DNA from: Paenibacillus algicola
GTDB lineage: Bacteria; Bacillota; Bacilli; Paenibacillales; Paenibacillaceae
Assembly: GCF_005577435.1 (NCBI RefSeq)
Contig: NZ_CP040396.1
Span: 3,538,501-3,602,500 of the forward strand
Length of the DNA: 64,000 nt
Direction of reading: 5' to 3'
Below are positions 27,244-35,161 of this stretch, in pieces. The notes below the pieces were generated by a model, which did no database searches, was not told where the DNA came from, and worked only from the letters and a program-made list of their open reading frames with translations. How positions within the stretch are numbered: position 1 is the stretch's first letter; each line of letters begins with the position of its first letter. A program made the translations under genes and the position numbers.

Positions 27244-27426
27244 TTACTTCTTTCCATGAGATGCATTCCGATCATCCCGAAGTTCTTTTTGCAGCTCCAG
27301 AACAGCATGGTTTAATGCTTCAAGCTTCTTCTCAACTCGCAGCAGCAAGAATCCGGCTACCACAATTGGAAATCCCAGGTTTGAAACCACAGAGCTCATC
27401 AGTGTAATCCAAGAAGAATCCTGCAT
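27244..27426 (-). CDS. YvrJ-family small membrane protein
   Basis: 60 aa: short N-terminus, one membrane helix (LGFPIVVAGFLLLRVEKKLEAL, about 17-38) and a charged coiled tail. NLGFPIVVAGFLLLRVE is the YvrJ family pattern. Function unknown; often near phage-like or sigma-O-type loci. AGGAGGCGAG precedes the start. First gene of the small phage-like island between dgt and the DUF5704-like gene. Confidence 0.8.
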   Translation of the reverse strand: MQDSSWITLMSSVVSNLGFPIVVAGFLLLRVEKKLEALNHAVLELQKELRDDRNASHGKK

Positions 27427-27583
27427 ACATCACTCGCCTCCTTTCCTTTATCGACGTTGTGTCGTAACACTGAGTACACCTATTCCTTGAAATGAGATAT
27501 CGCCTCCGCTTGCTACAAATATTGTACCTTCTTCAGGATATATCGCTGACGATCCAAGGAAGAACCTCGGACGAATCTCGGGA

Positions 27584-27610
27584 CAAAAAAAGTAGGAACA
27601 CACGTTCCTA
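27584..27610 (-). terminator. Terminator of the arpU-like gene containing a LexA-like dodecamer
   Basis: TAGGAAC pairs with GTTCCTA around a CACA loop, followed on the minus strand by seven T. The core GAACACACGTTC (27595-27606) is identical to the one at 29348-29359. Position and T-run favour a terminator; LexA binding is a second reading. Confidence 0.6.
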
Positions 27611-27636
27611 TTTAGCAGTGCTTGTCCCGTTGTATA

Positions 27637-28128
27637 TTAGCTCATAGCTCTGCCATTTCCCTTCGCCTTGCTCCCCTTACGCAGCTTCTCCAGGTGAAGC
27701 ATTCCCCGATCTGCAAACGCAAGAGCCAGCTTGTAAAAAGCGCGGCTGCGGATTTTGGCATACGTATCCTTGCTGACGGGCGGCTCCAGCATGTGATTGT
27801 ACACCTTGTAATCATAAACGTCGTCCTGCTTCAAATACCGCTCTCGAATCAGCCGCTGCTCCCGTTCACTCAGCCGTTCTACCATGAGATCAATCGTATC
27901 GCAATACTGCTTCCTTGCGGCAGGGACATCCATGTTCGTATTCTCTGCCTGCGCAGTCTGCTCTGAGGTTCCATTGGTGGGACCCTGAGATCTGTCACCG
28001 TATAAAGCGGTCAGATCGGTTTCCCGGGCTTCAAAGGTGATGGTTTTATAAATGCGGTATTTTTCAAACAAGGCTTCAATGGCCTGCTGGGTCTTGCGGC
28101 GATCCAATTCCGGTAAATGGTGATTCAT
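27637..28128 (-). CDS. ArpU-family phage-type transcriptional regulator
   Basis: 163 aa. The C-terminal half has the ArpU pattern: SEREQRLIRERYLKQDDVYD followed by YNHM, VSKDTYAKIRSRAFYKLALAF, resembling region 4 of sigma factors. In Gram-positive phages ArpU proteins control late or lysis genes. ATG 28128 has AAGGAG eight bases upstream. The neighbours Xre, ImmA/IrrE and YvrJ fit a decayed mobile element; no structural phage genes are present. Confidence 0.85.
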   Translation of the reverse strand: MNHHLPELDRRKTQQAIEALFEKYRIYKTITFEARETDLTALYGDRSQGPTNGTSEQTAQAENTNMDVPAARKQYCDTIDLMVERLSEREQRLIRERYLKQDDVYDYKVYNHMLEPPVSKDTYAKIRSRAFYKLALAFADRGMLHLEKLRKGSKAKGNGRAMS

Positions 28129-28300
28129 GCTTCTCACTCCTTAAAAAAATGTAGTGCGGGCTCAAAGGCTCTTCCATTTATCGAAGTTCCTGTTCCCATT
28201 TTGTTCGTATTTAAGATCAATATACCACTATTTGGTGTTTGTCGTAAAACAGGAATGCGTGACCCTTTTTGAATGCTGCTTAAGATATGCTCTTGTTTCC

Positions 28301-28345
28301 TTGCCTTTTGGCAACGATACGCAGAATTTAGAACCTGTTGGCAAC
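28301..28345. promoter_or_regulatory. Repeats before the Xre/ImmA pair
   Basis: TTGGCAAC occurs at 28308-28315 and again at 28338-28345. The first copy is half of a palindrome, TTGCC-TTTT-GGCAA (28301-28314). They lie between the divergent arpU-like and xre genes, where an autoregulatory operator is expected. Confidence 0.4.
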
Positions 28346-28409
28346 ACGTAGGCTCGTGTTTATACTATATAAAGGATGCAGTATATTTGAACGTTTAGGA
28401 GTGGCGGAT

Positions 28410-28844
28410 GTGGAGCAAGCATTTGGCGAGTATCTGAAAACACTTCGGGAAGATCAGAATCTCAGCATCAGTCAGCTATCGCAGGCGGCCGGCATTAGCG
28501 GCTCCCAAATTTCCCGGATTGAAAACGGCCTGAGAGGGATTCCCAAGCCGCAAACGCTCCGCAAGCTCGCGGAGGCGCTTCAAGCTCCTTATGAAGAGAT
28601 GATGCAGGCGGCAGGATACTGGGAGGATCTGCAGTCCTCCGAGGACGAAGACAAGCTCGTGATTCCGGAATGGGCCACCAACAAGGACAAGAGGGATTTC
28701 AAGCACCTGCTCGAGGATGACGGAGAGCTTATGTTTGATGGAATTCCGCTGGACCAGGAGGACAAGCAGCGTATCAAGGACGTCCTGACCGGACTCTTCT
28801 GGGAGGCCAAGAAAATGAACAAGCGCGGCAGGAACAAGCCATAG
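28410..28844 (+). CDS. Xre-family regulator (ImmR-like)
   Basis: 144 aa. Helix-turn-helix at about 7-62: FGEYLKTLREDQNLSISQLSQ, then AAGISGSQISRIENGLRGIPKP. The C-terminal half is acidic (SSEDEDKLVIPEWATNKDKRD). I chose GTG 28410 with AGGAG eight bases upstream; earlier in-frame starts have none. It is followed by an ImmA/IrrE protease gene, as in ICEBs1 immR-immA, where the protease cuts the repressor after DNA damage. Targets are probably the divergent arpU-like gene and itself. Confidence 0.88.
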   Translation: MEQAFGEYLKTLREDQNLSISQLSQAAGISGSQISRIENGLRGIPKPQTLRKLAEALQAPYEEMMQAAGYWEDLQSSEDEDKLVIPEWATNKDKRDFKHLLEDDGELMFDGIPLDQEDKQRIKDVLTGLFWEAKKMNKRGRNKP

Positions 28845-28919
28845 TTGTCCAGAATGTTAGGGGAGAGATTAAGTAAACGCTGACTCCCGTTAAATTTAGT
28901 AAAGCTGCAGGTGAATATC

Positions 28920-29345
28920 ATGGATGATCTGCTTCAAGCACTTGTACGCAAGCTCGTACGCAAACATCATACAAGCTGTCCTTTTACACTGGCTTCGCTG
29001 CTCGGCGTTCACATCCGTTATGCTGATCTCGGCAAGTCTACCAAGGGGCTTTACGTCCGGAAGCTACGGCGGCGATTCATTGTCATTCATTCCAGGCTGC
29101 CTTTGGAGTGGCAGCGGTTCGTCTGTGCCCATGAGCTGGGTCATGATCGGCTGCATAAAGGGATCAGCCGTTTGTTTTTGGAGGATCACTCGTACTTTTC
29201 GCCAGGGAAGCTTGAACGCCAGGCCCATCGCTTCGCCATTCTGCTCCTTACCGCTAACGTGACACTGCAGCCCGACGAATCATTGAGAGAGTATTATTTA
29301 AGAGCCGGCATTCCACAGGAAATGCTTTATTTTTTTGATATTTAA
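28920..29345 (+). CDS. ImmA/IrrE-family metallo-endopeptidase
   Basis: 141 aa. The zinc-protease motif HELGH (in FVCAHELGHDRLHKG) is at about residues 73-77, with a downstream ERQAHRFAILLL that supplies the third ligand region. Such proteases cleave their partner Xre repressor. ATG 28920 has AGGTGA upstream; a GTG three codons earlier is possible. It lies 75 bases after the Xre gene in the same direction. Confidence 0.9.
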   Translation: MDDLLQALVRKLVRKHHTSCPFTLASLLGVHIRYADLGKSTKGLYVRKLRRRFIVIHSRLPLEWQRFVCAHELGHDRLHKGISRLFLEDHSYFSPGKLERQAHRFAILLLTANVTLQPDESLREYYLRAGIPQEMLYFFDI

Positions 29346-29346
29346 C

Positions 29347-29360
29347 CGAACACACGTTCT
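29347..29360. promoter_or_regulatory. LexA (SOS) box-like site before the IF-3 paralogue
   Basis: CGAACACACGTTCT matches the Bacillus LexA consensus CGAACRNRYGTTYC at every position but the last. It starts one base after the immA stop and lies about 92 bases before the IF-3-like start codon, with a possible -10 (TATGAT, 29406-29411) between. Confidence 0.5.
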
Positions 29361-29451
29361 TAATCAGGCGTGCTTGACGGATTGTAATTATTGCATGCTC
29401 ACTTTATGATAGTTCTATCGATCTGTGTATTTATTCGGGAGGGAATGTATT

Positions 29452-29976
29452 GTGGCCGTATTCATAAACGAACAAATTCAAGCATCAGAGGTGGTCCTTA
29501 GCGGATTAAACGGAGAGCCGCTCGGGGTGTTGTCCCGGGAAGAGGCTCTTGCGATGGCCCGCTGGTATAAAGCCGACCTACTCTGCACCTCGCTGATGAG
29601 CAGCCCGCCGCCCTGCAGACTTGTTGCTAAAGGGAAAGGAAAGGCCTTCGCGCAAGGGCAGAAAAGAACGGAGAACAACAGCCGCCCCGCCGCGGACAAG
29701 AAGTCCAAAGGAACAGCGAAGGAAAAAGTAAAAGAGCTAAGATTTACTGCGCACATCGAGGAGCATGATTACGATACCAAGCTGCGCCAGGCAGACAAGC
29801 ATCTCCGCTCCGGCAAGCCGGTGCAGCTTGTGGTCAGAGCCTCCGGCGCCAAAGAGGCTGCCGCCGCTAAAGCCGTGCTGGAGCGTCTCTTGACCGATCT
29901 TAAGGAATCCGGAACAAAGGAGACCGGGATCCAGTCCAGCGGTAAAGGCGCTCAGGTCAAAGTGAATCCGCGCTAA
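29452..29976 (+). CDS. Divergent translation initiation factor IF-3 paralogue
   Basis: 174 aa. The N-terminal domain keeps the IF-3 pattern: FINEQIQASEVVLSGLNGE, LGVLSREEALAMA and PPPCRLV. The C-terminal domain keeps KVKELRFTAHIEEHDYDTKL and LRSGKPVQLVVR. Between them is a long Lys/Gly/Ala-rich linker (about 60-100). The RGRE segment after the conserved strand in normal IF-3 is replaced by ASGAKEAAAA, so ribosome contacts may be lost. Real infC normally sits with rpmI and rplT; those are absent. Start GTG 29452 has GGGAGGGA eight bases upstream. A LexA-like box upstream and immA before it suggest a stress-linked paralogue. Function is inferred only. Confidence 0.8.
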   Translation: MAVFINEQIQASEVVLSGLNGEPLGVLSREEALAMARWYKADLLCTSLMSSPPPCRLVAKGKGKAFAQGQKRTENNSRPAADKKSKGTAKEKVKELRFTAHIEEHDYDTKLRQADKHLRSGKPVQLVVRASGAKEAAAAKAVLERLLTDLKESGTKETGIQSSGKGAQVKVNPR

Positions 29977-30042
29977 TGGAAGAGAAGCTTCGGCTCATTC
30001 GCAGATGCTGACCATCATAGGGGATTTGTTAATGGAAGCTAA

Positions 30043-30171
30043 GTGACCAGGAAATCGATCGATGATCTTAAACCAAATGACATGCTAGAAGCATGGGTCT
30101 GGTCTACAACGACATTTGGCGATGAGCTTATTGAAGTGACCGAAATCACCGCAATACAAAGCAAAGAGTAG
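30043..30171 (+). CDS. Small open frame, 42 aa, possible gene or remnant
   Basis: GTG start with an in-frame stop directly upstream and only a weak ribosome site. It encodes TRKSIDDLKPNDMLEAWVWS then TTTFGDELIEVTEI, of normal protein composition. A strong terminator starts inside its last codons, which supports a transcribed unit. I do not recognise the family; it could also be the end of a decayed gene. Confidence 0.35.
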   Translation: MTRKSIDDLKPNDMLEAWVWSTTTFGDELIEVTEITAIQSKE

Positions 30172-30194
30172 GATTTATCCCCTACTCTTTGCTT
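30159..30194 (+). terminator. Terminator overlapping the end of the 42-aa frame
   Basis: A perfect 14-base stem (30159-30172 with 30181-30194) and 8-base loop. The stop codon of the small frame is inside the left arm. Confidence 0.7.
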
Positions 30195-30202
30195 GTACTC
30201 GT

Positions 30203-30298
30203 TTAGTTTGGTTGGACCCGTGTAACACCATTATAGATATAACGTCCAGGAGCTCCATCGCTGCCTCGATTTAGAATGAGAGCACTCAGTTGATCGTG
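30203..30298 (-). pseudogene. Start-less C-terminal gene fragment
   Basis: A 31-codon open stretch on the minus strand, containing LSALILNRGSDGAPG and RYIYNGVTRVQPN before a TAA, with a stop directly before its first codon and no start. The composition reads like a real secreted or surface protein end. It lies next to an 8-base tandem repeat after the DUF5704-like gene, so it may be a remnant left by rearrangement. Source family unknown. Confidence 0.35.
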
Positions 30299-30305
30299 TT
30301 ACTGC

Positions 30306-30337
30306 GTTGTTCGGTTGTTCGGTTGTTCGATTGTTCG
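30306..30337. repeat. Four tandem copies of an 8-base unit
   Basis: GTTGTTCG three times and then ATTGTTCG. It lies 12 bases after the stop of the DUF5704-like gene. Not a CRISPR (no spacers). Confidence 0.9.
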
Positions 30338-30348
30338 GCTTCATTTCA

Positions 30349-33300
30349 TTAATGCGGCACCTGCGACTCGAAATCCTGCCGGCTGCCGAGATCGCCGTGG
30401 TAGAACAGCACATCTCCGTCCAGCAGCGGAAACCTCTGTCCGGCAGGGTTGTGGATACTGTCCTGAAAGCCCTCAAGCCGCCACTGATTCATATGCGGGG
30501 CATGGATATACTGCAGATGCGGATGGGCAACATCCCCATTCCGCACGCTTTCGAGGTCAAAGTTCACGATAATGTATCCCTCTTTCAAGAACAGGTCTGA
30601 TTGCTCGTCCAGTCCATAGCGCCGGGCATATTCCGGCAGCGAGGTCCCCTGCGGCACCGCATAGACCTCCGCCGGCAGGCTGTATTCGCCGTACCAGCGC
30701 TGGATCGCGGCACTCGCCCGGTAAGGATCTACCGTAGGCGGAAGGCCAGCCTTAGGACCGATCAGGGTCCGCAGCTGGGACGGCAGCAGCAACCAATCAT
30801 AACGGCCAATCCATGTTTTCTCCGTGCTCACCTGCTGGAGGTAGCGGCTCGTGTAGGGCTGCAGCGCCTCTCCTTGCGGACCTCTCTGGTACTGGTAAGC
30901 GGCCGTATCGAGCAGCTCCTGCAGCGGCACATTGCGCAGCCGGGTATTCAGCGTGATCTCCCGCTTCACCGTATCCTGCGGGGAGCCGATTGGAATGAAG
31001 TACTCCTTCCCGCGGTGGTAGTACAGGTCCACCGGCTGGCGACCCCTGCCATCTAAATGGACAAAATCAAATCGCGGTGTGATGGCGATACCGTCACTTG
31101 ACCCGAACAAATTGCCCTTGGTCTTCACATCAAACTTGAAGTGGTAGCCCGTCTTCACGGCGGCATTAGCGTAGCCGGCCTGCGGGTGCTTGCCCGGTGC
31201 AATCGGCAGGGTGTATGGCAGCACGTTGCCACGGCTGCCTCCATCCAGATGCTGCAGGCCGGTCCAGTACACCTTGCCGGTATGCTCTCTGCTTCCTTTC
31301 GCGGTGCGGAACACCGTCTCCCATGTGTAATCAGCAATATCCGTCACCTTGAAGTCATACAGCCGCCCGATCACGTCCACACTGACCTCATCCACCGCAG
31401 CGTGGTGCGGGAGATGAAGGTTTGCCTCCCGTTCCCAGCTGTAGTCTGCCGGAGCATTCTCAGCCAGCGTCCTGAAGTATACCTCGTACTCGCCTTCGTC
31501 GACCCATACCGGCAGGAAGAACTCCGTATCCAGCTGGTGAACCGGAATGTCGATCCACGTATGCTTCGGGATAAAGGTGCTTCGATCTGCCTGATAAACA
31601 TCAAACGGAAAGCGAACCTGCTTACTCCGAACATAGCGGGCATAATCCCGGTTCCCGTAGCCGGGAAAGGACGACGCCTCCAGATGCTGTCCGGAGGTTG
31701 GGATCCGGACGGTGAAGGGCCGATCCAGAATGAAGGCCGCCCGGGTAGGATGGGGCTCCGTCTTTTGGTTGTGCGCCTGGTCATCGGACACTGAGGCATA
31801 GAGGACAACCGGAGTATGTATTGTCACTGGATTAATGGATGAAATCGGAAAGACCGGATCGACTCCACTGCCCTGGATCTGGACGGGCATCCGCTGGTAA
31901 GCCAGGGTGCCCTGGCTGGGCGCCCGGGAGCGGTTGATTTTATCCGCCGAGATCACATGGTTCGGACTGTACAATACATCAGGATGAATCCAGCCGGGCG
32001 CAGGAAGGGCCGATGGCGCCGGGCCCGACTCCTCCACCAGCGAGCTGTCCAGGATCAAGCTTTGGTTGAAGGTCAGGTGATCATTCCGGACCTTGACGGG
32101 CGTGACTGCTTCTTCCGCATAGGCTGTGAAATCCTCGGCTGGCACCTGGTCACCGGCGACCGTCTTGAGCGGCAAAGTGACCGCGTTGATGGAAGGCTCC
32201 AGAAGGTGCTCCCCCGCCGTTGCAGCAGCATAGGAAGGCGGCGTATATCCTGCCGGGCGCAGGGTCATCGTACCACCGGACAGGGCATAGTTCATCAGCT
32301 CCGCCTCCTGCAGCTGATACACCTCCAGTTTCCCGATCACCCAGTAAGCGTAAGGTCGCTCTACAGTGTACTCCTGAGTCACCGTTTCGCTGCGCTGCTT
32401 GCGGACGGTTATCGTCGTGGGCTTTCCGCTGGCATCCGGCGGCCCATTTTCTTCCTCATCCCACTGAAGCAGATACGGCTGTGTGACCGGAACCGTGTAT
32501 GTACACGTTCCGTGCATGTTCACAAACTCATTTTGATATAGATATGACCGCGCCATCACGTTGCCGTAGAGAGATTCCGAGGTCGGGATGCCCTGAAGCA
32601 CGTCAAAGCGCTCCTGCCCCCGTGGATCTGCCCGAATTACGGCGGTCGCCGACGGGTCCATAACACTTCCCGTCACCGAGTCGCCTGGAACGGGCGCGGT
32701 GCAGCCGCCTCCCGGCGCGGGCGGCGGACCACAGTCTCCCACGCACCCGCCGTCTTGAACGGTCAGGGTGAGCGAGGCGGTCAGGACGTAGCCCTCATCA
32801 TTCGGGGTCTCCTGCTTCCGCCAAACCGCGGTGACGGTCGCCGTCCCCGGGCTGACGCCTTTGACCTTGCCCGAGCTTCCGACAAGGCTAACAACAGACT
32901 GCTTGTCTGTGCTCCAATCGGCAGCGTAGGAGATATTCACCGGCGCGCTGAAATCGACTTGCCCGGGAGACAAGGTCGAAACCGCGGCGGCCAGACTCGT
33001 CTCCTCACCGATATCCAGCGTGGCCTTACCGGTGAGGGTGATTTTTTTCTCCTCGATTACGTCCCCACGCCAGTAGATGTTGATGGGGGTGTAGTAGCCA
33101 AAGGTCCACTTGCTCCAGTCCAAATAGCAGCCGCAAGCATCGCTCCAGGCTTTGTTGCCGGTGTCTTCTCTCATAAATTGATTATATTTATTAGAACTCA
33201 TAGAAATTCTGCCGGTTCTAGAGGTAATCATAACAGCAGTTTTTAGATCTGTAATTTCCAGTGAAGTAATTTTTGATTCTTCATCTTGTCTCCCATCCAC

Positions 33301-33759
33301 CGTTTCAACTTTAACAATGATAGGATTCTTGACTTTAACGGGATGCGCAGGCAAGCCTTGATAATCTTTATACTCATGAGGCTTGTACAAGGGATTATTT
33401 TTCATTTCAATTTTGTCTACAACTTCATTCGTAGCTGGCCATGGCGTAGACTCACTGCCAATGTTGTTAGTAAATACATATCCACCCGATGCGCGATAGC
33501 TAGTTGCGCGGAATCTTCCGTCGTCAATTTGTGTCCAGTACACTCCTGGAGTAGACTCTCTCAATCCTTCTACCTGGGTCACTTTTATTTGATGCGAAGT
33601 GGGTCCTTTAGAAGGCGAGGGTTTAAATTCGGGTGAGACTAAGGGTTTGTTATCTTCGATATCAGAACTAACCACATTTAAGGGGGTTGCTACTACGTGC
33701 GTGTTCCATGACACTGTAAACACTAAAATTACTGTACATAAAACATATAATTTCCTCAT
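30349..33759 (-). CDS. Large secreted DUF5704-like surface protein
   Basis: 1136 aa with a signal peptide (LYVLCTVILVFTVSWNTHVVA). After an N-terminal region with a CGCYLDW segment comes a BIG2-like bacterial Ig domain (about 240-345: LTGKATLDIGEETSLAA, then VSLVGSSGKVKGVSPGTATVTAVW), a Cys/Pro/Gly hinge (GGCVGDCGPPPAPGGGC), and a long C-terminal part that I assign to the DUF5704 type found in Paenibacillus. No LPXTG or SLH anchor. It starts 19 bases after the last SLH gene, so it is probably the last gene of that operon, and its anchoring may depend on those SLH proteins. Function unknown. Confidence 0.7.
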   Translation of the reverse strand: MRKLYVLCTVILVFTVSWNTHVVATPLNVVSSDIEDNKPLVSPEFKPSPSKGPTSHQIKVTQVEGLRESTPGVYWTQIDDGRFRATSYRASGGYVFTNNIGSESTPWPATNEVVDKIEMKNNPLYKPHEYKDYQGLPAHPVKVKNPIIVKVETVDGRQDEESKITSLEITDLKTAVMITSRTGRISMSSNKYNQFMREDTGNKAWSDACGCYLDWSKWTFGYYTPINIYWRGDVIEEKKITLTGKATLDIGEETSLAAAVSTLSPGQVDFSAPVNISYAADWSTDKQSVVSLVGSSGKVKGVSPGTATVTAVWRKQETPNDEGYVLTASLTLTVQDGGCVGDCGPPPAPGGGCTAPVPGDSVTGSVMDPSATAVIRADPRGQERFDVLQGIPTSESLYGNVMARSYLYQNEFVNMHGTCTYTVPVTQPYLLQWDEEENGPPDASGKPTTITVRKQRSETVTQEYTVERPYAYWVIGKLEVYQLQEAELMNYALSGGTMTLRPAGYTPPSYAAATAGEHLLEPSINAVTLPLKTVAGDQVPAEDFTAYAEEAVTPVKVRNDHLTFNQSLILDSSLVEESGPAPSALPAPGWIHPDVLYSPNHVISADKINRSRAPSQGTLAYQRMPVQIQGSGVDPVFPISSINPVTIHTPVVLYASVSDDQAHNQKTEPHPTRAAFILDRPFTVRIPTSGQHLEASSFPGYGNRDYARYVRSKQVRFPFDVYQADRSTFIPKHTWIDIPVHQLDTEFFLPVWVDEGEYEVYFRTLAENAPADYSWEREANLHLPHHAAVDEVSVDVIGRLYDFKVTDIADYTWETVFRTAKGSREHTGKVYWTGLQHLDGGSRGNVLPYTLPIAPGKHPQAGYANAAVKTGYHFKFDVKTKGNLFGSSDGIAITPRFDFVHLDGRGRQPVDLYYHRGKEYFIPIGSPQDTVKREITLNTRLRNVPLQELLDTAAYQYQRGPQGEALQPYTSRYLQQVSTEKTWIGRYDWLLLPSQLRTLIGPKAGLPPTVDPYRASAAIQRWYGEYSLPAEVYAVPQGTSLPEYARRYGLDEQSDLFLKEGYIIVNFDLESVRNGDVAHPHLQYIHAPHMNQWRLEGFQDSIHNPAGQRFPLLDGDVLFYHGDLGSRQDFESQVPH

Positions 33760-33778
33760 TACATATGTTTCTCCTCAA

Positions 33779-35032
33779 TCATTCAGGTCTTGGAATAGAG
33801 AAAGTTGTAAGGGTACCGTATCTCCCCATCGAACCACCATTACTGCTAGCCTTCCATTCTCTATTCAAAAACTTATGCATCCAAAATTTTCGCGGGACTT
33901 TTTCTTTAAAGAATCCTGATGTCAGGTAATTATCATCTCTTGGAAGGACCGTCAGACCAAATTTTTTGATTGTTCCACTTTCAAATCCTCTTCCTGTGGT
34001 GAAGTTATAAACAGTTGCTGACGCAAAAGCGGCATTTGATAACGATGTATTGTTGTTTGGAACCACTGTGGCCTCGAGAAAGACATTGTACATGTCACCC
34101 CTTACCGAAATACTGAAATCCGAGTCTATAAACATCCTTGCGTACAAATTGTTATGTTGAGTTGAGGATTTTGCATCTGTAACAATCATTCGATGAACGG
34201 TCATAGTCCCACTGTTGTACAACATTGGATAGGATTTGTTTGAAAATCTAGTGAAGTCCGCAATTTCAGTGGTGCCTAATATTTTAGGATACTCATGCGG
34301 CGTCGCCGACAGCAGATTCGTCCCCGTCAACCCAACCTCACGCATCTCCTCCAGATCCTGATAATCTGACGCCTCTTTAAGTTGTACCTGCTGATATCGG
34401 GACAGAATGACAGCAACCTCTGCCCGGGTCGTTGGCTGAGATGGACCGAAAGTACCGTCCAGATAACCCGTCATCAGTCCTGTGCCAAGCACCACCGATA
34501 GATAGGGATAGTCGCTCGGGTTTAATCCACCCTTGTAGTACTCAGCCACTGGTACTAGCGTATCCTTTGTATCCGACAGCGCCTGTTTAAATCCTTCATT
34601 TCTGGCTGCAAGCCCTGACGCCATCCACTTCGCCATCTCACGGCGGGTTAATGCCTCGTCTGGCTTAAAGCCGCCCGAGTAATCTGACGGCGTCAGAAAG
34701 CCCATCCCGATGGACTGTTCAATGCCAGATCTTCCCCAGTGACCTACAATATCTGCAAAAGTGCTAGAGTCATTCTCAACCGCGTTGCTCGAAATCCGTG
34801 ACAGCAGTACGGCAAATTCCGCCCGCGTGATATGGGCTTGCGGCCGAAACGTCCCGTCGGCATATCCTTTGAAATACCCTTTAGCTACGGCATCCTCAAT
34901 AGAAGCTTTAGCCCAGTGACTTGCTGGCACATCGTTAAACGAAGCTTTGGCTGCTTCCGCTGACTCCCCGTTCCCCAGTATGGCACCTATACACATTGCA
35001 CCTGCCATAAGCGTCATCCACATTTTCTTCAC
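33779..35032 (-). CDS. SLH-domain surface protein, paralogue 1
   Basis: 417 aa from GTG 35032, chosen because GGAGGAGAAAG precedes it and the start then aligns with its two paralogues. Signal peptide (WMTLMAGAMCIGAILG), then three SLH domains (FNDVPASHWAKASIEDAVAK; FADIVGHWGRSGIEQ; PYLSVVLGTGLMTGYLDGTFG) that bind pyruvylated wall polymer. The 190-residue C-terminal domain is of unknown type, with NSGTMTVHRMIVTDA, MYNVFLEATVVPNNN, YNFTTGRGF and PRKFWMHKFLNR. The first 230 residues are almost identical to the paralogues, the C-terminus much less so. Confidence 0.92.
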   Translation of the reverse strand: MKKMWMTLMAGAMCIGAILGNGESAEAAKASFNDVPASHWAKASIEDAVAKGYFKGYADGTFRPQAHITRAEFAVLLSRISSNAVENDSSTFADIVGHWGRSGIEQSIGMGFLTPSDYSGGFKPDEALTRREMAKWMASGLAARNEGFKQALSDTKDTLVPVAEYYKGGLNPSDYPYLSVVLGTGLMTGYLDGTFGPSQPTTRAEVAVILSRYQQVQLKEASDYQDLEEMREVGLTGTNLLSATPHEYPKILGTTEIADFTRFSNKSYPMLYNSGTMTVHRMIVTDAKSSTQHNNLYARMFIDSDFSISVRGDMYNVFLEATVVPNNNTSLSNAAFASATVYNFTTGRGFESGTIKKFGLTVLPRDDNYLTSGFFKEKVPRKFWMHKFLNREWKASSNGGSMGRYGTLTTFSIPRPE

Positions 35033-35161
35033 ACTCTTTCTCCTCCTCAATCCATTTTGCCTGCACCGAGAATCTTGTGTATCTCAATCAGCAAGCGACA
35101 AGCAGTGTTCTCACATTTGATGCTAATGAACACAGTTTTCAAAAAATGATTGATATACTTT

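Noticed and set aside
27244..29976. Intact prophage or integrative element
   Set aside because: No integrase, terminase, capsid, tail or conjugation genes and no clear attachment-site repeats; only regulators remain.
30306..30337. CRISPR-like repeat
   Set aside because: The 8-base units are directly joined, with no spacers and no cas genes nearby.
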